Positions 38,529-46,245 of a stretch of DNA of 64,000 nucleotides are shown piece after piece. The translations under genes and the position numbers were made by a program. The DNA lies in NCBI RefSeq assembly GCF_004208415.1, contig NZ_CP035758.1, positions 6,882,001 through 6,946,000 of the forward strand. Reading direction: 5' to 3'. Source of the stretch: Ktedonosporobacter rubrisoli (GTDB lineage Bacteria > Chloroflexota > Ktedonobacteria > Ktedonobacterales > Ktedonobacteraceae). Numbering within the stretch: position 1 is the stretch's first letter; every line of letters starts with the position of its first letter. Below the pieces are notes generated by a model. It did no database searches. It was not told the origin of the DNA and saw only the letters and a list, made by a program, of their open reading frames with translations.

Positions 38529-41500
38529 TTAGCGCTCCAGGAGCTGGGCCTCGACAGCGCCCATGCCGAGCAGCTCCTCAAGTTTGGCATGCATGTCCTG
38601 GCTATAGTCCATGGTGTTGTCGCGCGGGGTGATGCGCAGCTTCCATTCTCCATTCTCGACAAAAATCTCGTAATGGTCGCGTCCGGGCCGCTCCTGTACC
38701 ATGCGATAGACATCCTGCACCTTCATGATATCGTTGGAGACCGAGAGCTCATCAGTTCCGCTCAGTTGCAGCGTTAGCCAGATCAGGTAGCGCTTGCGGT
38801 TCATCTCCTCCTCAGCGGCTTTGAGCTGGGTCGCGCTGTTGCAGAGAATACCCGGTTCATCGCGGCGCACCTGCACCTCGCCGCGCACGATCACCACGGT
38901 ATCCTCAGCCCACAACTCGGCTGTCTCCTCATACAAGCGCGGGAAGACGGTGACCGAGATCGTGCCATACATATCTTCGAGCTGCACCACGCACATCGTG
39001 TCCCCCTTCTTGGTTGTGATGCGCCGCGCCTCCTTGATCGTACCGCCCAGCACCACCTTCTGTCGATCGTGCTCTTCGCCGATATCGGCAGTCGTATGGG
39101 TCACCTGATCTTTAAGCAGATCACTGAGATAGGCCAGAGGATGGCGCGTGATGTAGACCCCGATGAGCTCCTTTTCCCATTGCAAGAGCTGCTTGCGCGA
39201 GATCTCTTCGGCGTTCTGGCTAAGGGAGAAATCCAGCGCCCCGCTCGACTCCTCCATCTCGCCGAAGAGAGAGAGCAAGCCACGCTCCTTAGCTGCCCGC
39301 TCACTCTTGCCAAACTGCATCGCACGCTCCACCGAAGCCAGCAGCACATGCCTCTTGCCTTCGGCCAGCGTATCCATGGCTCCCGCCTTGATCAAAGTCT
39401 CGATCGTGCCCTTGCCCACATATTTGGGATCGACCCTTGTGCAGAAATCGGCAAGCGAACTGAAAGGCCCACCTTCCTGGCGCGCCCGCAAGATCTCCCC
39501 GATCGGGCCTTCACCCACGCCCTTAATGGCCAGCAAGCCGAAGCGCACTCCGCCGCGCTCCACAGTAAAGCCCTGCCCACTCTGATTTACATCAGGTCCC
39601 AGCACCTCCACGCCCATACGCTTGCACTCGGCGATCGCATTGGCGATCTTCTTGGCATCGGAGGCTTCCGTCGTCATCGTCGCTGCCATAAACTCGGCAG
39701 TATAGTTGGCCTTGAGGTAGGCCGTATAGAAGGCTACCACCGCGTAGGAGGCGGCGTGGGCCTTGTTAAATCCGTAGCCACCGAAGGGCAGGATCAAGGT
39801 AAAGAGCTGCTCGGCAGTCTCCTGCTTGACCCCATTTTTGATGCAGCCGGCCAGAAAGTCGCCCTTGTAGCTCTCGACCTCATCCATTTTCTTCTTGGAG
39901 AGGGCTTTACGGAACTTATTGACCTTGCCCCAGGAGAAGCCGGCCAGGTGCACGGCAATCTGGAGCACCTGGTCCTGGTAGACGATGATGCCATAAGACT
40001 CGGCGAGCCATTGGGAGAGGCGCGGGTCCAGATAGACCACTTTCTTGCGGCCATGCTTGGCATCGATGAAGTCGGGAATACTGTCCATGGGGCCGGGGCG
40101 ATAGAGGGCGATCATAGCCATGACGTCCTCTACACTGTTCGGGCGCAACTGCTTGATATACTCACGCATCTTGGGACCTTCCAGCTGGAAGATACCCGTG
40201 GTCTCGCCAGAAGCCAGCAGCGCAAAGGCCTTCTCTCGCCTGGCATTCTGAGCCTCATCACCCTCCACCGGGTCCAGAGGGATCTTCTCCAGCTCAACCT
40301 GTTCGCCACGAGCCTGCTGGATAAACTTGATCGAATTGTCAAGAATGGTCAGGTTAGAGAGACCCAGGAAGTCAAATTTGATCAGGCCTAGCTCTTCGAG
40401 GTGCATCTGCTCATACTGGGTTACCCGCCCCTTGCTCGGGTCCTTGGAATCGCGCAACTGCAATGGCACAAAATGATCAAGAGACTCGTTAGCGATGAGC
40501 ACACCGGCGGCATGCACGCCGGTACCGCGCACGGCCCCTTCCAGAGCCAGGGCTTGATCCAGCAGCTCTTTGGCCTGCTCGCTTTCTTCATAGAGATCGC
40601 GCAGCTCTTTCACAGTGTCAACTGAGCCTTTGAGGGTAATCTTGGGACCCGAGGGGATCAGGCGGGTGATGCGATCGCCCAGGTCCTGCCGGCCCATGAC
40701 GCGAGCGACGTCCTTGACCGAGTTCTTGGCAGCCATGGTCATGAAGGTGGCCATCTGCGCAACGCACTCATGGCCATATTTGTTGGCCACATACTCGATG
40801 ACTTCTTCACGCCGATCATCGGGGAAGTCCATATCAATATCGGGCATATCCGCACGCTCGGGATTGAAGAAGCGCTCGAAGAGCAACTGGTAGCGTAGCG
40901 GATCAACGTTGGTGATGCCCAGGGTATAGGCCAGTAGGGAACCGGCCGCCGAACCACGGGCCAGGCAGCGAATGCCACGGGAGCGGGCGTAATTGACGAA
41001 ATCCCACTCAATCAAGAAATAGGGCAGGAAGCCTTTGTCACGAATCATGTTAAATTCGTAATCGAGCTGCTGCTTGATGGGCTCGGTAAGCTCTCCATAG
41101 CGCTCCTGAATGCCCTGGAGGCAGAGGGAATAGACATACTCATCCTGCGACGCATACTCGGCCGGGATGACGTACTCGGGCAGTTTGGCTTTATAGGCAA
41201 GCGGGTCCACCTCGCACATCTCGGCGATGCGCACGCTATTCATCAAGGCCTCGGGCAACTCTGGGAAGAGCTGAGCCATCTGCGCGGGACTCTTGAGAAA
41301 GTATTCCTGACTATCGAAGCGCATGCGCTTGGGCGCATCGAGCTGCTTGCCGGTCTGCACACAGAGCAAGACATCATGAGAGTGCGCATCATCGGCGGCC
41401 ACATAGTGCAGATCATTGGTAGCAACCATGGGGATCTGCAAGTCTTTATGCATCTGGTAGAGCAGTTGATTGAGCTTGCCCTGTGGCGAGGGCTGCCCAT

Positions 41501-42050
41501 CGTCAAAGATTCCATTATGCTCCTGGATCTCCAGGAAAAAGTTTTCTTCGCCAAAGACATCTTGATACCAGCGGGCCGTCTTGTAGGCTGCCTCTTTCTG
41601 CTCTTTGAGCAACATTTTAGGGATCTCGCCCGAGAGACAAGAGGAGGTGACGATCAGGCCTTCAGCATATTTTTCCAGGGCCTTCTTATCGATACGTGGC
41701 CGCAGGTGCCACCCCTCCGTATGGGCGATCGTGGTTAATTTCAACAAGTTATGATAGCCTGTATTGTTTTTCGCAAGAATCAAGAGGTGATGATAATCGT
41801 CGCTAAAGCGCTTGGAGTGATCTTTCATATCCTCGGTCAGGTAGGCCTCAATGCCAATAATCGGATGAATCCCCCCGGCCTTACAGGCCTTGTAAAATTC
41901 GATAGCTCCATACATCGCGCCATGATCAGTAATTGCCAGATGCTTCATCCCCAGCTTCTGGGTCTGCTCGATCAGCTTTTTGGTGCGGCTAAAGCCATCC
42001 AGCAGCGAGTATTCCGTGTGGACATGGAGATGTGCAAAGTCTGCGCCCAT
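38529..42050 (-). CDS. dnaE: DNA polymerase III alpha subunit
   Basis: A 1173-residue replicative polymerase of the DnaE type. In order: PHP domain (HLHVHTEYSLLDG at residue 7, ITDHGAMYG at 40), palm and thumb (about 290-560) with the catalytic PDIDMDF aspartates near 400, fingers with GSAAGS and YRPGPMDSIPDF (about 660), beta-clamp-binding and helix-hairpin-helix region (GFNKAHAASYAVVAF near 767 onwards), and a C-terminal OB fold (LGGTIKEARRITTKKGDTM, about 1000). There is no fused exonuclease, so proofreading is by another protein or the PHP domain. The length is normal. It is the sole gene of its unit, with its own terminator and a promoter region marked by TAGAAC repeats. Confidence 0.98.
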   Translation of the reverse strand: MGADFAHLHVHTEYSLLDGFSRTKKLIEQTQKLGMKHLAITDHGAMYGAIEFYKACKAGGIHPIIGIEAYLTEDMKDHSKRFSDDYHHLLILAKNNTGYHNLLKLTTIAHTEGWHLRPRIDKKALEKYAEGLIVTSSCLSGEIPKMLLKEQKEAAYKTARWYQDVFGEENFFLEIQEHNGIFDDGQPSPQGKLNQLLYQMHKDLQIPMVATNDLHYVAADDAHSHDVLLCVQTGKQLDAPKRMRFDSQEYFLKSPAQMAQLFPELPEALMNSVRIAEMCEVDPLAYKAKLPEYVIPAEYASQDEYVYSLCLQGIQERYGELTEPIKQQLDYEFNMIRDKGFLPYFLIEWDFVNYARSRGIRCLARGSAAGSLLAYTLGITNVDPLRYQLLFERFFNPERADMPDIDMDFPDDRREEVIEYVANKYGHECVAQMATFMTMAAKNSVKDVARVMGRQDLGDRITRLIPSGPKITLKGSVDTVKELRDLYEESEQAKELLDQALALEGAVRGTGVHAAGVLIANESLDHFVPLQLRDSKDPSKGRVTQYEQMHLEELGLIKFDFLGLSNLTILDNSIKFIQQARGEQVELEKIPLDPVEGDEAQNARREKAFALLASGETTGIFQLEGPKMREYIKQLRPNSVEDVMAMIALYRPGPMDSIPDFIDAKHGRKKVVYLDPRLSQWLAESYGIIVYQDQVLQIAVHLAGFSWGKVNKFRKALSKKKMDEVESYKGDFLAGCIKNGVKQETAEQLFTLILPFGGYGFNKAHAASYAVVAFYTAYLKANYTAEFMAATMTTEASDAKKIANAIAECKRMGVEVLGPDVNQSGQGFTVERGGVRFGLLAIKGVGEGPIGEILRARQEGGPFSSLADFCTRVDPKYVGKGTIETLIKAGAMDTLAEGKRHVLLASVERAMQFGKSERAAKERGLLSLFGEMEESSGALDFSLSQNAEEISRKQLLQWEKELIGVYITRHPLAYLSDLLKDQVTHTTADIGEEHDRQKVVLGGTIKEARRITTKKGDTMCVVQLEDMYGTISVTVFPRLYEETAELWAEDTVVIVRGEVQVRRDEPGILCNSATQLKAAEEEMNRKRYLIWLTLQLSGTDELSVSNDIMKVQDVYRMVQERPGRDHYEIFVENGEWKLRITPRDNTMDYSQDMHAKLEELLGMGAVEAQLLER

Positions 42051-42092
42051 GAAAATTTCTCCGTAAATAATTTTATTTTCATTGTAACATAT

Positions 42093-42220
42093 GTTCTATA
42101 TATCGAAAGTTCTATCCACCTGACTAGAACTTTGTCAAGCAGAGATTGACGAGTGCGCCGCCTGCCGGCGGCAGGTGGGGGCTGCGCCTCACATCCATAT
42201 TGACAGAGCACTAGAACTTT
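42093..42220. promoter_or_regulatory. dnaE upstream region with repeated TAGAAC motifs
   Basis: AAAGTTCTA (42106-42114) and TAGAACTTT (42125-42133) form a perfect 9-bp inverted repeat around 10 nt, overlapping a TTGACA on the minus strand (42138-42133). GTTCTA recurs at 42093-42098 and TAGAACTTT at 42212-42220. An extended -10 (TGTTACAAT) lies nearer the gene. The pattern suggests a regulator of dnaE. Confidence 0.5.
42149..42170. repeat. GCCGCC palindrome related to dispersed repeat
   Basis: GCCGCC-TGCC-GGCGGC repeats the core palindrome of the repeats at 36324 and 59676 (loop TGAC there). The flanks differ. Confidence 0.5.
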
Positions 42221-42760
42221 TGGGGACTGGAGGCAAATATTGTTTATGAAACCGTTGGAGTAGTTGCCTACGGTTGATAGTGTACATCATGATCAGCTAT
42301 TGTGGAAGTGACATTTGTCCCTCTAAGGACTTTGCGCAACCCATTTTTTGCCGCCCGCTAGCGAGGCAGAGGCTGGGAAAATCGCCGAAATATCTCATTC
42401 CGCCCCTGGCCATAATAGCCAGGCTATCTCTCCTACCAAAGCTCATGTATACAACATAAGACGAAACAGCTATCAATTTCCAATTAAGATGTTTTACCTC
42501 ATAGGAAATTTGATATCACCTTTTTCGCGTGTTAAAATCTGTATGTAAAAAATTTTGCTTATGCGTCATCTACCGAACAGCATGTTCCAGCAGATCCAAG
42601 GCAATAATTTGCACAGAGGGTAAAGATCAGGCTTTGCCTCTCATTCAGCATCTCAGGAGGTAAAAAGGCACACAGACATTGAGCAAACTACATACGAATA
42701 GCGTAAAGCGTAAAGAAAATGCTTTTGGCATCGCTCAAGACACATATAGGAGTAAGCACC
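42221..42760. other. Long leader of the 525-residue gene
   Basis: About 540 bp without a credible gene. It contains the promoter at 42510-42538 and a 5' leader of about 215 nt. Confidence 0.45.
42510..42538 (+). promoter_or_regulatory. Promoter of 525-residue hypothetical gene
   Basis: TTGATA, 17-bp spacer, TAAAAT on the plus strand, about 220 bp upstream of the start codon. Confidence 0.65.
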
Positions 42761-44338
42761 ATGCCTGGCTTCACGCAAGAGATCGTACCTACCTATGGAG
42801 GTGAAATCGAAGCGTTAGTAGTAAGATGTGACAATGGCAAATTCACTCCTATCGCAGATGCTGTGCACGCAAAAGTACAGCAAGCCATTGACAATTTGAA
42901 TGGTCTTGACGAAAGTTCTGTCACACTGGGTTACGACGTAGCAGCGCATCAAGTAGAGATGCACGGCCTGGTTTGTTCGCAACTCCCGCAGCTGGTCAGC
43001 TCCTACTGCGCTTCATTAGAAATATTGCAGCGCGCTCTCAAGCAAGAGGCTGGAGCAAGCCTGCTATCCTCGGCCTATCATCCCTTTGAAGATCCCTTTG
43101 CCGCCTACCAAAACGTGCTGCCCAAGCCTATCTACGATCTATACAGAGGCTTTATACCCGGCAAAAGCCCCTCTCATCCTCTGGCTCTGGAGAGAGTCTA
43201 TCCGACACGAGCACGCCAGGGGCGGTGCTGGGCTGAGGAGATGGGCAGCATGGCTGCGGCTATTCACCCCTGGAACGCTCTATATCTGGAATCCGCCGCC
43301 TCCCAGGTGGCCATGCTGCACGCGCTCGGCTGGATGTTTAATCTGCTTACCGCCAACTCGCCCTTTTCAGCCGGCAAGCTCTCTGCGCTAAGAGATTACC
43401 GCGTGCAGATCTGGGGTCCCCGGGGAGGCATGATGGCCACGAGTCGCTATCGGCAGGATAGCGCGCTTGTACAGAATTTGCCTACGCGCCCGCGCGGATT
43501 AGCCGACTATTATCGCTATGTCTTCTCCACACAGCGACCAATGGCCATCCCGCATATAAGAACAGAGGATGGCAAAGATTATAAGTCGCAGTTTCTAGCC
43601 CTTGTCCAACCCGCCGATTGGCAAGATTTTACTGTGTTGAGCTATCTACAAGCACGCAGCGTGAATGCGGTTGACATGGCGACGGGAGAAATATATGAGG
43701 TTATGCCAAACGTAGGACACGTTATCAATGGCTTCGACTTCCTCTATTATCCCGTCTATGGGGCAAGGTTGCGCCTACGGCTTCCCTATGCAGAACTGAT
43801 TGATCCAGTACGATTTGCTCAGGCCATCCTGGATAATGATGAGTCAAGCCTGCGCTCTTTGTTGCTAAGGGCTGGCCTTGAAGAGGGATACCTATGTATT
43901 GAAGGCCGCACGGCCGCCACACATTTGCCCACCAGCATGCGGAGCGGCTGGGCACGCTTGAGTATCCCCTTTGTGCTGCAGACCGCCTGCCTGCGCGCTC
44001 ACCACGAGCTCTGGGAGCTGCTAGACACAACAGGCTTAAGCTGGCAAGATCTTACGCAAACCTTGCCTGCGCTCACTAATAGCATAGAGCATGGTTTTCA
44101 GGCCAGACTCAAGGGTATAGAGGTCAGTGCGCTGGCCAGCCAGATCTGGAGATTGGTTAAGCAATACCTGACATTTGAGGAGCGCGCCCTGGTAGGCGAG
44201 GAGATCGATCGTATATTGCGGCAAAAGAGAGCCGCGGCCGAAGAGCAAGTCAGTCTGTACGAGCGCTTGCATAGCAAGCACCAAGAAATTGTAGCCATGC
44301 GTTTATTGGTAGAGCAACTGCATATGTGCCAGGACTAA
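42761..44338 (+). CDS. Hypothetical 525-residue protein
   Basis: A soluble protein that I do not recognise. AGGAG lies 8 nt before the ATG at 42761, which is preferred over 42719. The composition is that of a globular enzyme-like or structural protein, with no signal peptide and no clear membrane helix. Segments such as LANSPFSAGKLSALRDYRVQIW (partly quoted: SPFSAGKLSALRDYRVQIW, about 205-225) and the arginine-rich RYRQDSALVQNLPTRPRG recall glutamate-cysteine ligase-like folds, where an NSPF motif is typical. That hint is weak and function is open. A helical C-terminus (about 450-525) ends it. It precedes the electron-transfer operon by 419 bp. Confidence 0.65.
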   Translation: MPGFTQEIVPTYGGEIEALVVRCDNGKFTPIADAVHAKVQQAIDNLNGLDESSVTLGYDVAAHQVEMHGLVCSQLPQLVSSYCASLEILQRALKQEAGASLLSSAYHPFEDPFAAYQNVLPKPIYDLYRGFIPGKSPSHPLALERVYPTRARQGRCWAEEMGSMAAAIHPWNALYLESAASQVAMLHALGWMFNLLTANSPFSAGKLSALRDYRVQIWGPRGGMMATSRYRQDSALVQNLPTRPRGLADYYRYVFSTQRPMAIPHIRTEDGKDYKSQFLALVQPADWQDFTVLSYLQARSVNAVDMATGEIYEVMPNVGHVINGFDFLYYPVYGARLRLRLPYAELIDPVRFAQAILDNDESSLRSLLLRAGLEEGYLCIEGRTAATHLPTSMRSGWARLSIPFVLQTACLRAHHELWELLDTTGLSWQDLTQTLPALTNSIEHGFQARLKGIEVSALASQIWRLVKQYLTFEERALVGEEIDRILRQKRAAAEEQVSLYERLHSKHQEIVAMRLLVEQLHMCQD

Positions 44339-44399
44339 GCTTTCAAGAACCTGCCTGCTTTCATTGGGTGCCCTGCTGGCTCAGATTTAATGACATCTT

Positions 44400-44419
44400 C
44401 CCCCGGCTCCTGCCGGGGG
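44400..44419. terminator. GC-rich hairpin
   Basis: CCCCCGGC and GCCGGGGG form a perfect 8-bp stem with a 4-nt loop, 62 nt after the 525-residue gene, followed by ATTTCCC. Possible terminator. Confidence 0.45.
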
Positions 44420-44757
44420 ATTTCCCTCCTCAGCGCGCAGCCTTATTCGGCAATCATAACCCATCAGGCCGGCTATGGGACCATAGTTTCCTACTGTCAA
44501 AAGCCCTTCTCCTCGATCGTGTCAAACTGTAAGACCTTACGCATATTTAACAAGACCACGAGCTACATATATAATGGGTCAGCTACTTTATTTTGCGCCA
44601 GGAACACCTTTACATATTTTCGTGAGGCTCGTCTAGGAAATGGGTAATGTTATGCATGGGTCTCAGGGGATATCTAGCGTATACTCTGGTAAGATGATTG
44701 AAAGCGTAGAGTGTAGCAAAATGTATCACCGTATACAGCAGGCAGAGAAGGTTGGCT
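44420..44757. other. Region upstream of the electron-transfer operon
   Basis: About 340 bp with no credible gene. A TATACT near 44680 could be a -10 box, but there is no good -35 partner; an activator or alternative sigma factor may be needed. Confidence 0.4.
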
Positions 44758-46209
44758 ATGGTTGAACGCTTATCTTACAAGATGCTCACAGGAAGGACGA
44801 TAGGGACGTATCGCTTGCAACAGCTCATGGAAGAGGGCAAGTCGGGTCCTATCTTCATGGCCCAAACGAGAACTGGCGTTCCCTGTATTATACGCTTCTT
44901 TGCCGCGCCAGCAGAGCTAAATGCAAACGAACGTATTGTAGCGCTGGGACTTTTCCAGCAAGAAGCTAGCAAAATCGCCACATTGCAGCATCCACATATT
45001 TTGCAGTTGCTTGATCATGGGAGCTATCAGGGCATGCCTTATCTCGTCTACCCACAAGTTCCTCTGATGTCTTTGCGCGCTCGGCTCAGCCAACGTGCAG
45101 CGTTAGACACTACTCTGATAGGCAGCTACCTTGAGCAAATTGCCGCGGCCCTGGAATATGCACATGCGCGAACTGTTCTTCATCGCAATCTTTCCACAAA
45201 CTGCATTTATCTGCAGGAGAACAGACAACTTGTCGTAACCGAGTTTGGTCTGATCCATATGCTTGAGTTGTGCAATAGAGAAACGCAAGCACGCCTGCCG
45301 TTTAGCGGCAGCAGCGAGTCAAGTGCGCCCGAACAGCTTCTAGGCCAGGCAACTGGCGCGGCAGCCGATATTTATGCTCTGGGCGCTGTGCTCTATCGCT
45401 TGCTTACCACACAGCCTCCCTTCGCCGGACAGACGCGCGATGAGGTTAGCCGGCTCCATATTTATGCAGAAGTACCGTCGATTATGCGGTGGCGTCAGGA
45501 TGTACCTACAGCAATGGATGAAGTGATAGCCCAGGCCATGGCTAAGGAGCCGGCCCAGCGCTATAGACAACCAGGCGAGTTGGTACAGGCCTATTACGAA
45601 ATAGTTGCCCCTGTGCAGCCAGTCCGCACGGCTCGCGCGCTCAAGCAGCAAACGGAGCCAAAGGCGCGGCCGGCTCACAGGAGAAAGGTCGACAAGCGGA
45701 CACAGATGCAGCGCCGGCGGACAATCTCGCTCCTGGCCACAGGCATGAGCATTGGGGCAGCCGCGCTCATAGTTGTCAGTCTACGCAACGGGCATGGAGC
45801 TGCCAAACCGCCGATATCGGCAAGTGCCATTCAACTCGCTCATCCCGTGAGCACACAGGTAGCTTCCGCGTCTATAAGCCAGCCTACCACATCAAAAGGC
45901 GGCAGGCTTTTAGCGCAGGTTGCCGAAGTACCCTTGAATAGCGCCAAAAATTTTTCGATAGCTAATCAGAAAAATCCTGGCCTGCTCATTCATTTGCAGG
46001 ATAATCGCTTTGTCGCATTTGACTCCACCTGCACACATGCCGCGTGCAGCGTCAGCTATAATCCGCAGGATAAAATGCTTGAATGTCCGTGTCATGGAGC
46101 TGTCTTCGATCCCGCGCGCGATGCGGCAGTCGTACAGGGTCCGGCGCAGATCCCACTCAGCCCAATCAAAATTATTGTCAACCCAGACGGTACCATCAGG
46201 GAAGGGTAA
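44758..46209 (+). CDS. Pseudokinase - membrane helix - Rieske [2Fe-2S] fusion
   Basis: A 483-residue fusion. Residues about 17-283 have a protein-kinase fold but have lost its catalytic residues: the VAIK lysine is Arg46, HRD is HRN (Asn144), the following Lys is Ser146, and DFG is EFG (Glu162). APE (190-192) and DIYALG remain. A basic linker (about 295-321) leads to one helix (about 322-342). The outer domain (about 385-483) is a Rieske cluster site: Cys425-x-His427 and Cys443-x2-His446, plus Cys430 and Cys445, the disulfide pair of bc1/b6f-type Rieske proteins. Positive-inside topology puts the pseudokinase in the cytosol and the Rieske domain outside. ATG at 44758 follows GAGAAGG. First gene of a four-gene operon. 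Confidence 0.9.
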   Translation: MVERLSYKMLTGRTIGTYRLQQLMEEGKSGPIFMAQTRTGVPCIIRFFAAPAELNANERIVALGLFQQEASKIATLQHPHILQLLDHGSYQGMPYLVYPQVPLMSLRARLSQRAALDTTLIGSYLEQIAAALEYAHARTVLHRNLSTNCIYLQENRQLVVTEFGLIHMLELCNRETQARLPFSGSSESSAPEQLLGQATGAAADIYALGAVLYRLLTTQPPFAGQTRDEVSRLHIYAEVPSIMRWRQDVPTAMDEVIAQAMAKEPAQRYRQPGELVQAYYEIVAPVQPVRTARALKQQTEPKARPAHRRKVDKRTQMQRRRTISLLATGMSIGAAALIVVSLRNGHGAAKPPISASAIQLAHPVSTQVASASISQPTTSKGGRLLAQVAEVPLNSAKNFSIANQKNPGLLIHLQDNRFVAFDSTCTHAACSVSYNPQDKMLECPCHGAVFDPARDAAVVQGPAQIPLSPIKIIVNPDGTIREG

Positions 46210-46245
46210 CGTTTAATTTACGATCATGTTGGAGATCTACCTAAG

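Noticed and set aside
39069..40391. 440-codon frame opposite dnaE
   Set aside because: Antisense shadow of the polymerase gene. The Leu/His-rich composition is that of reversed coding sequence.
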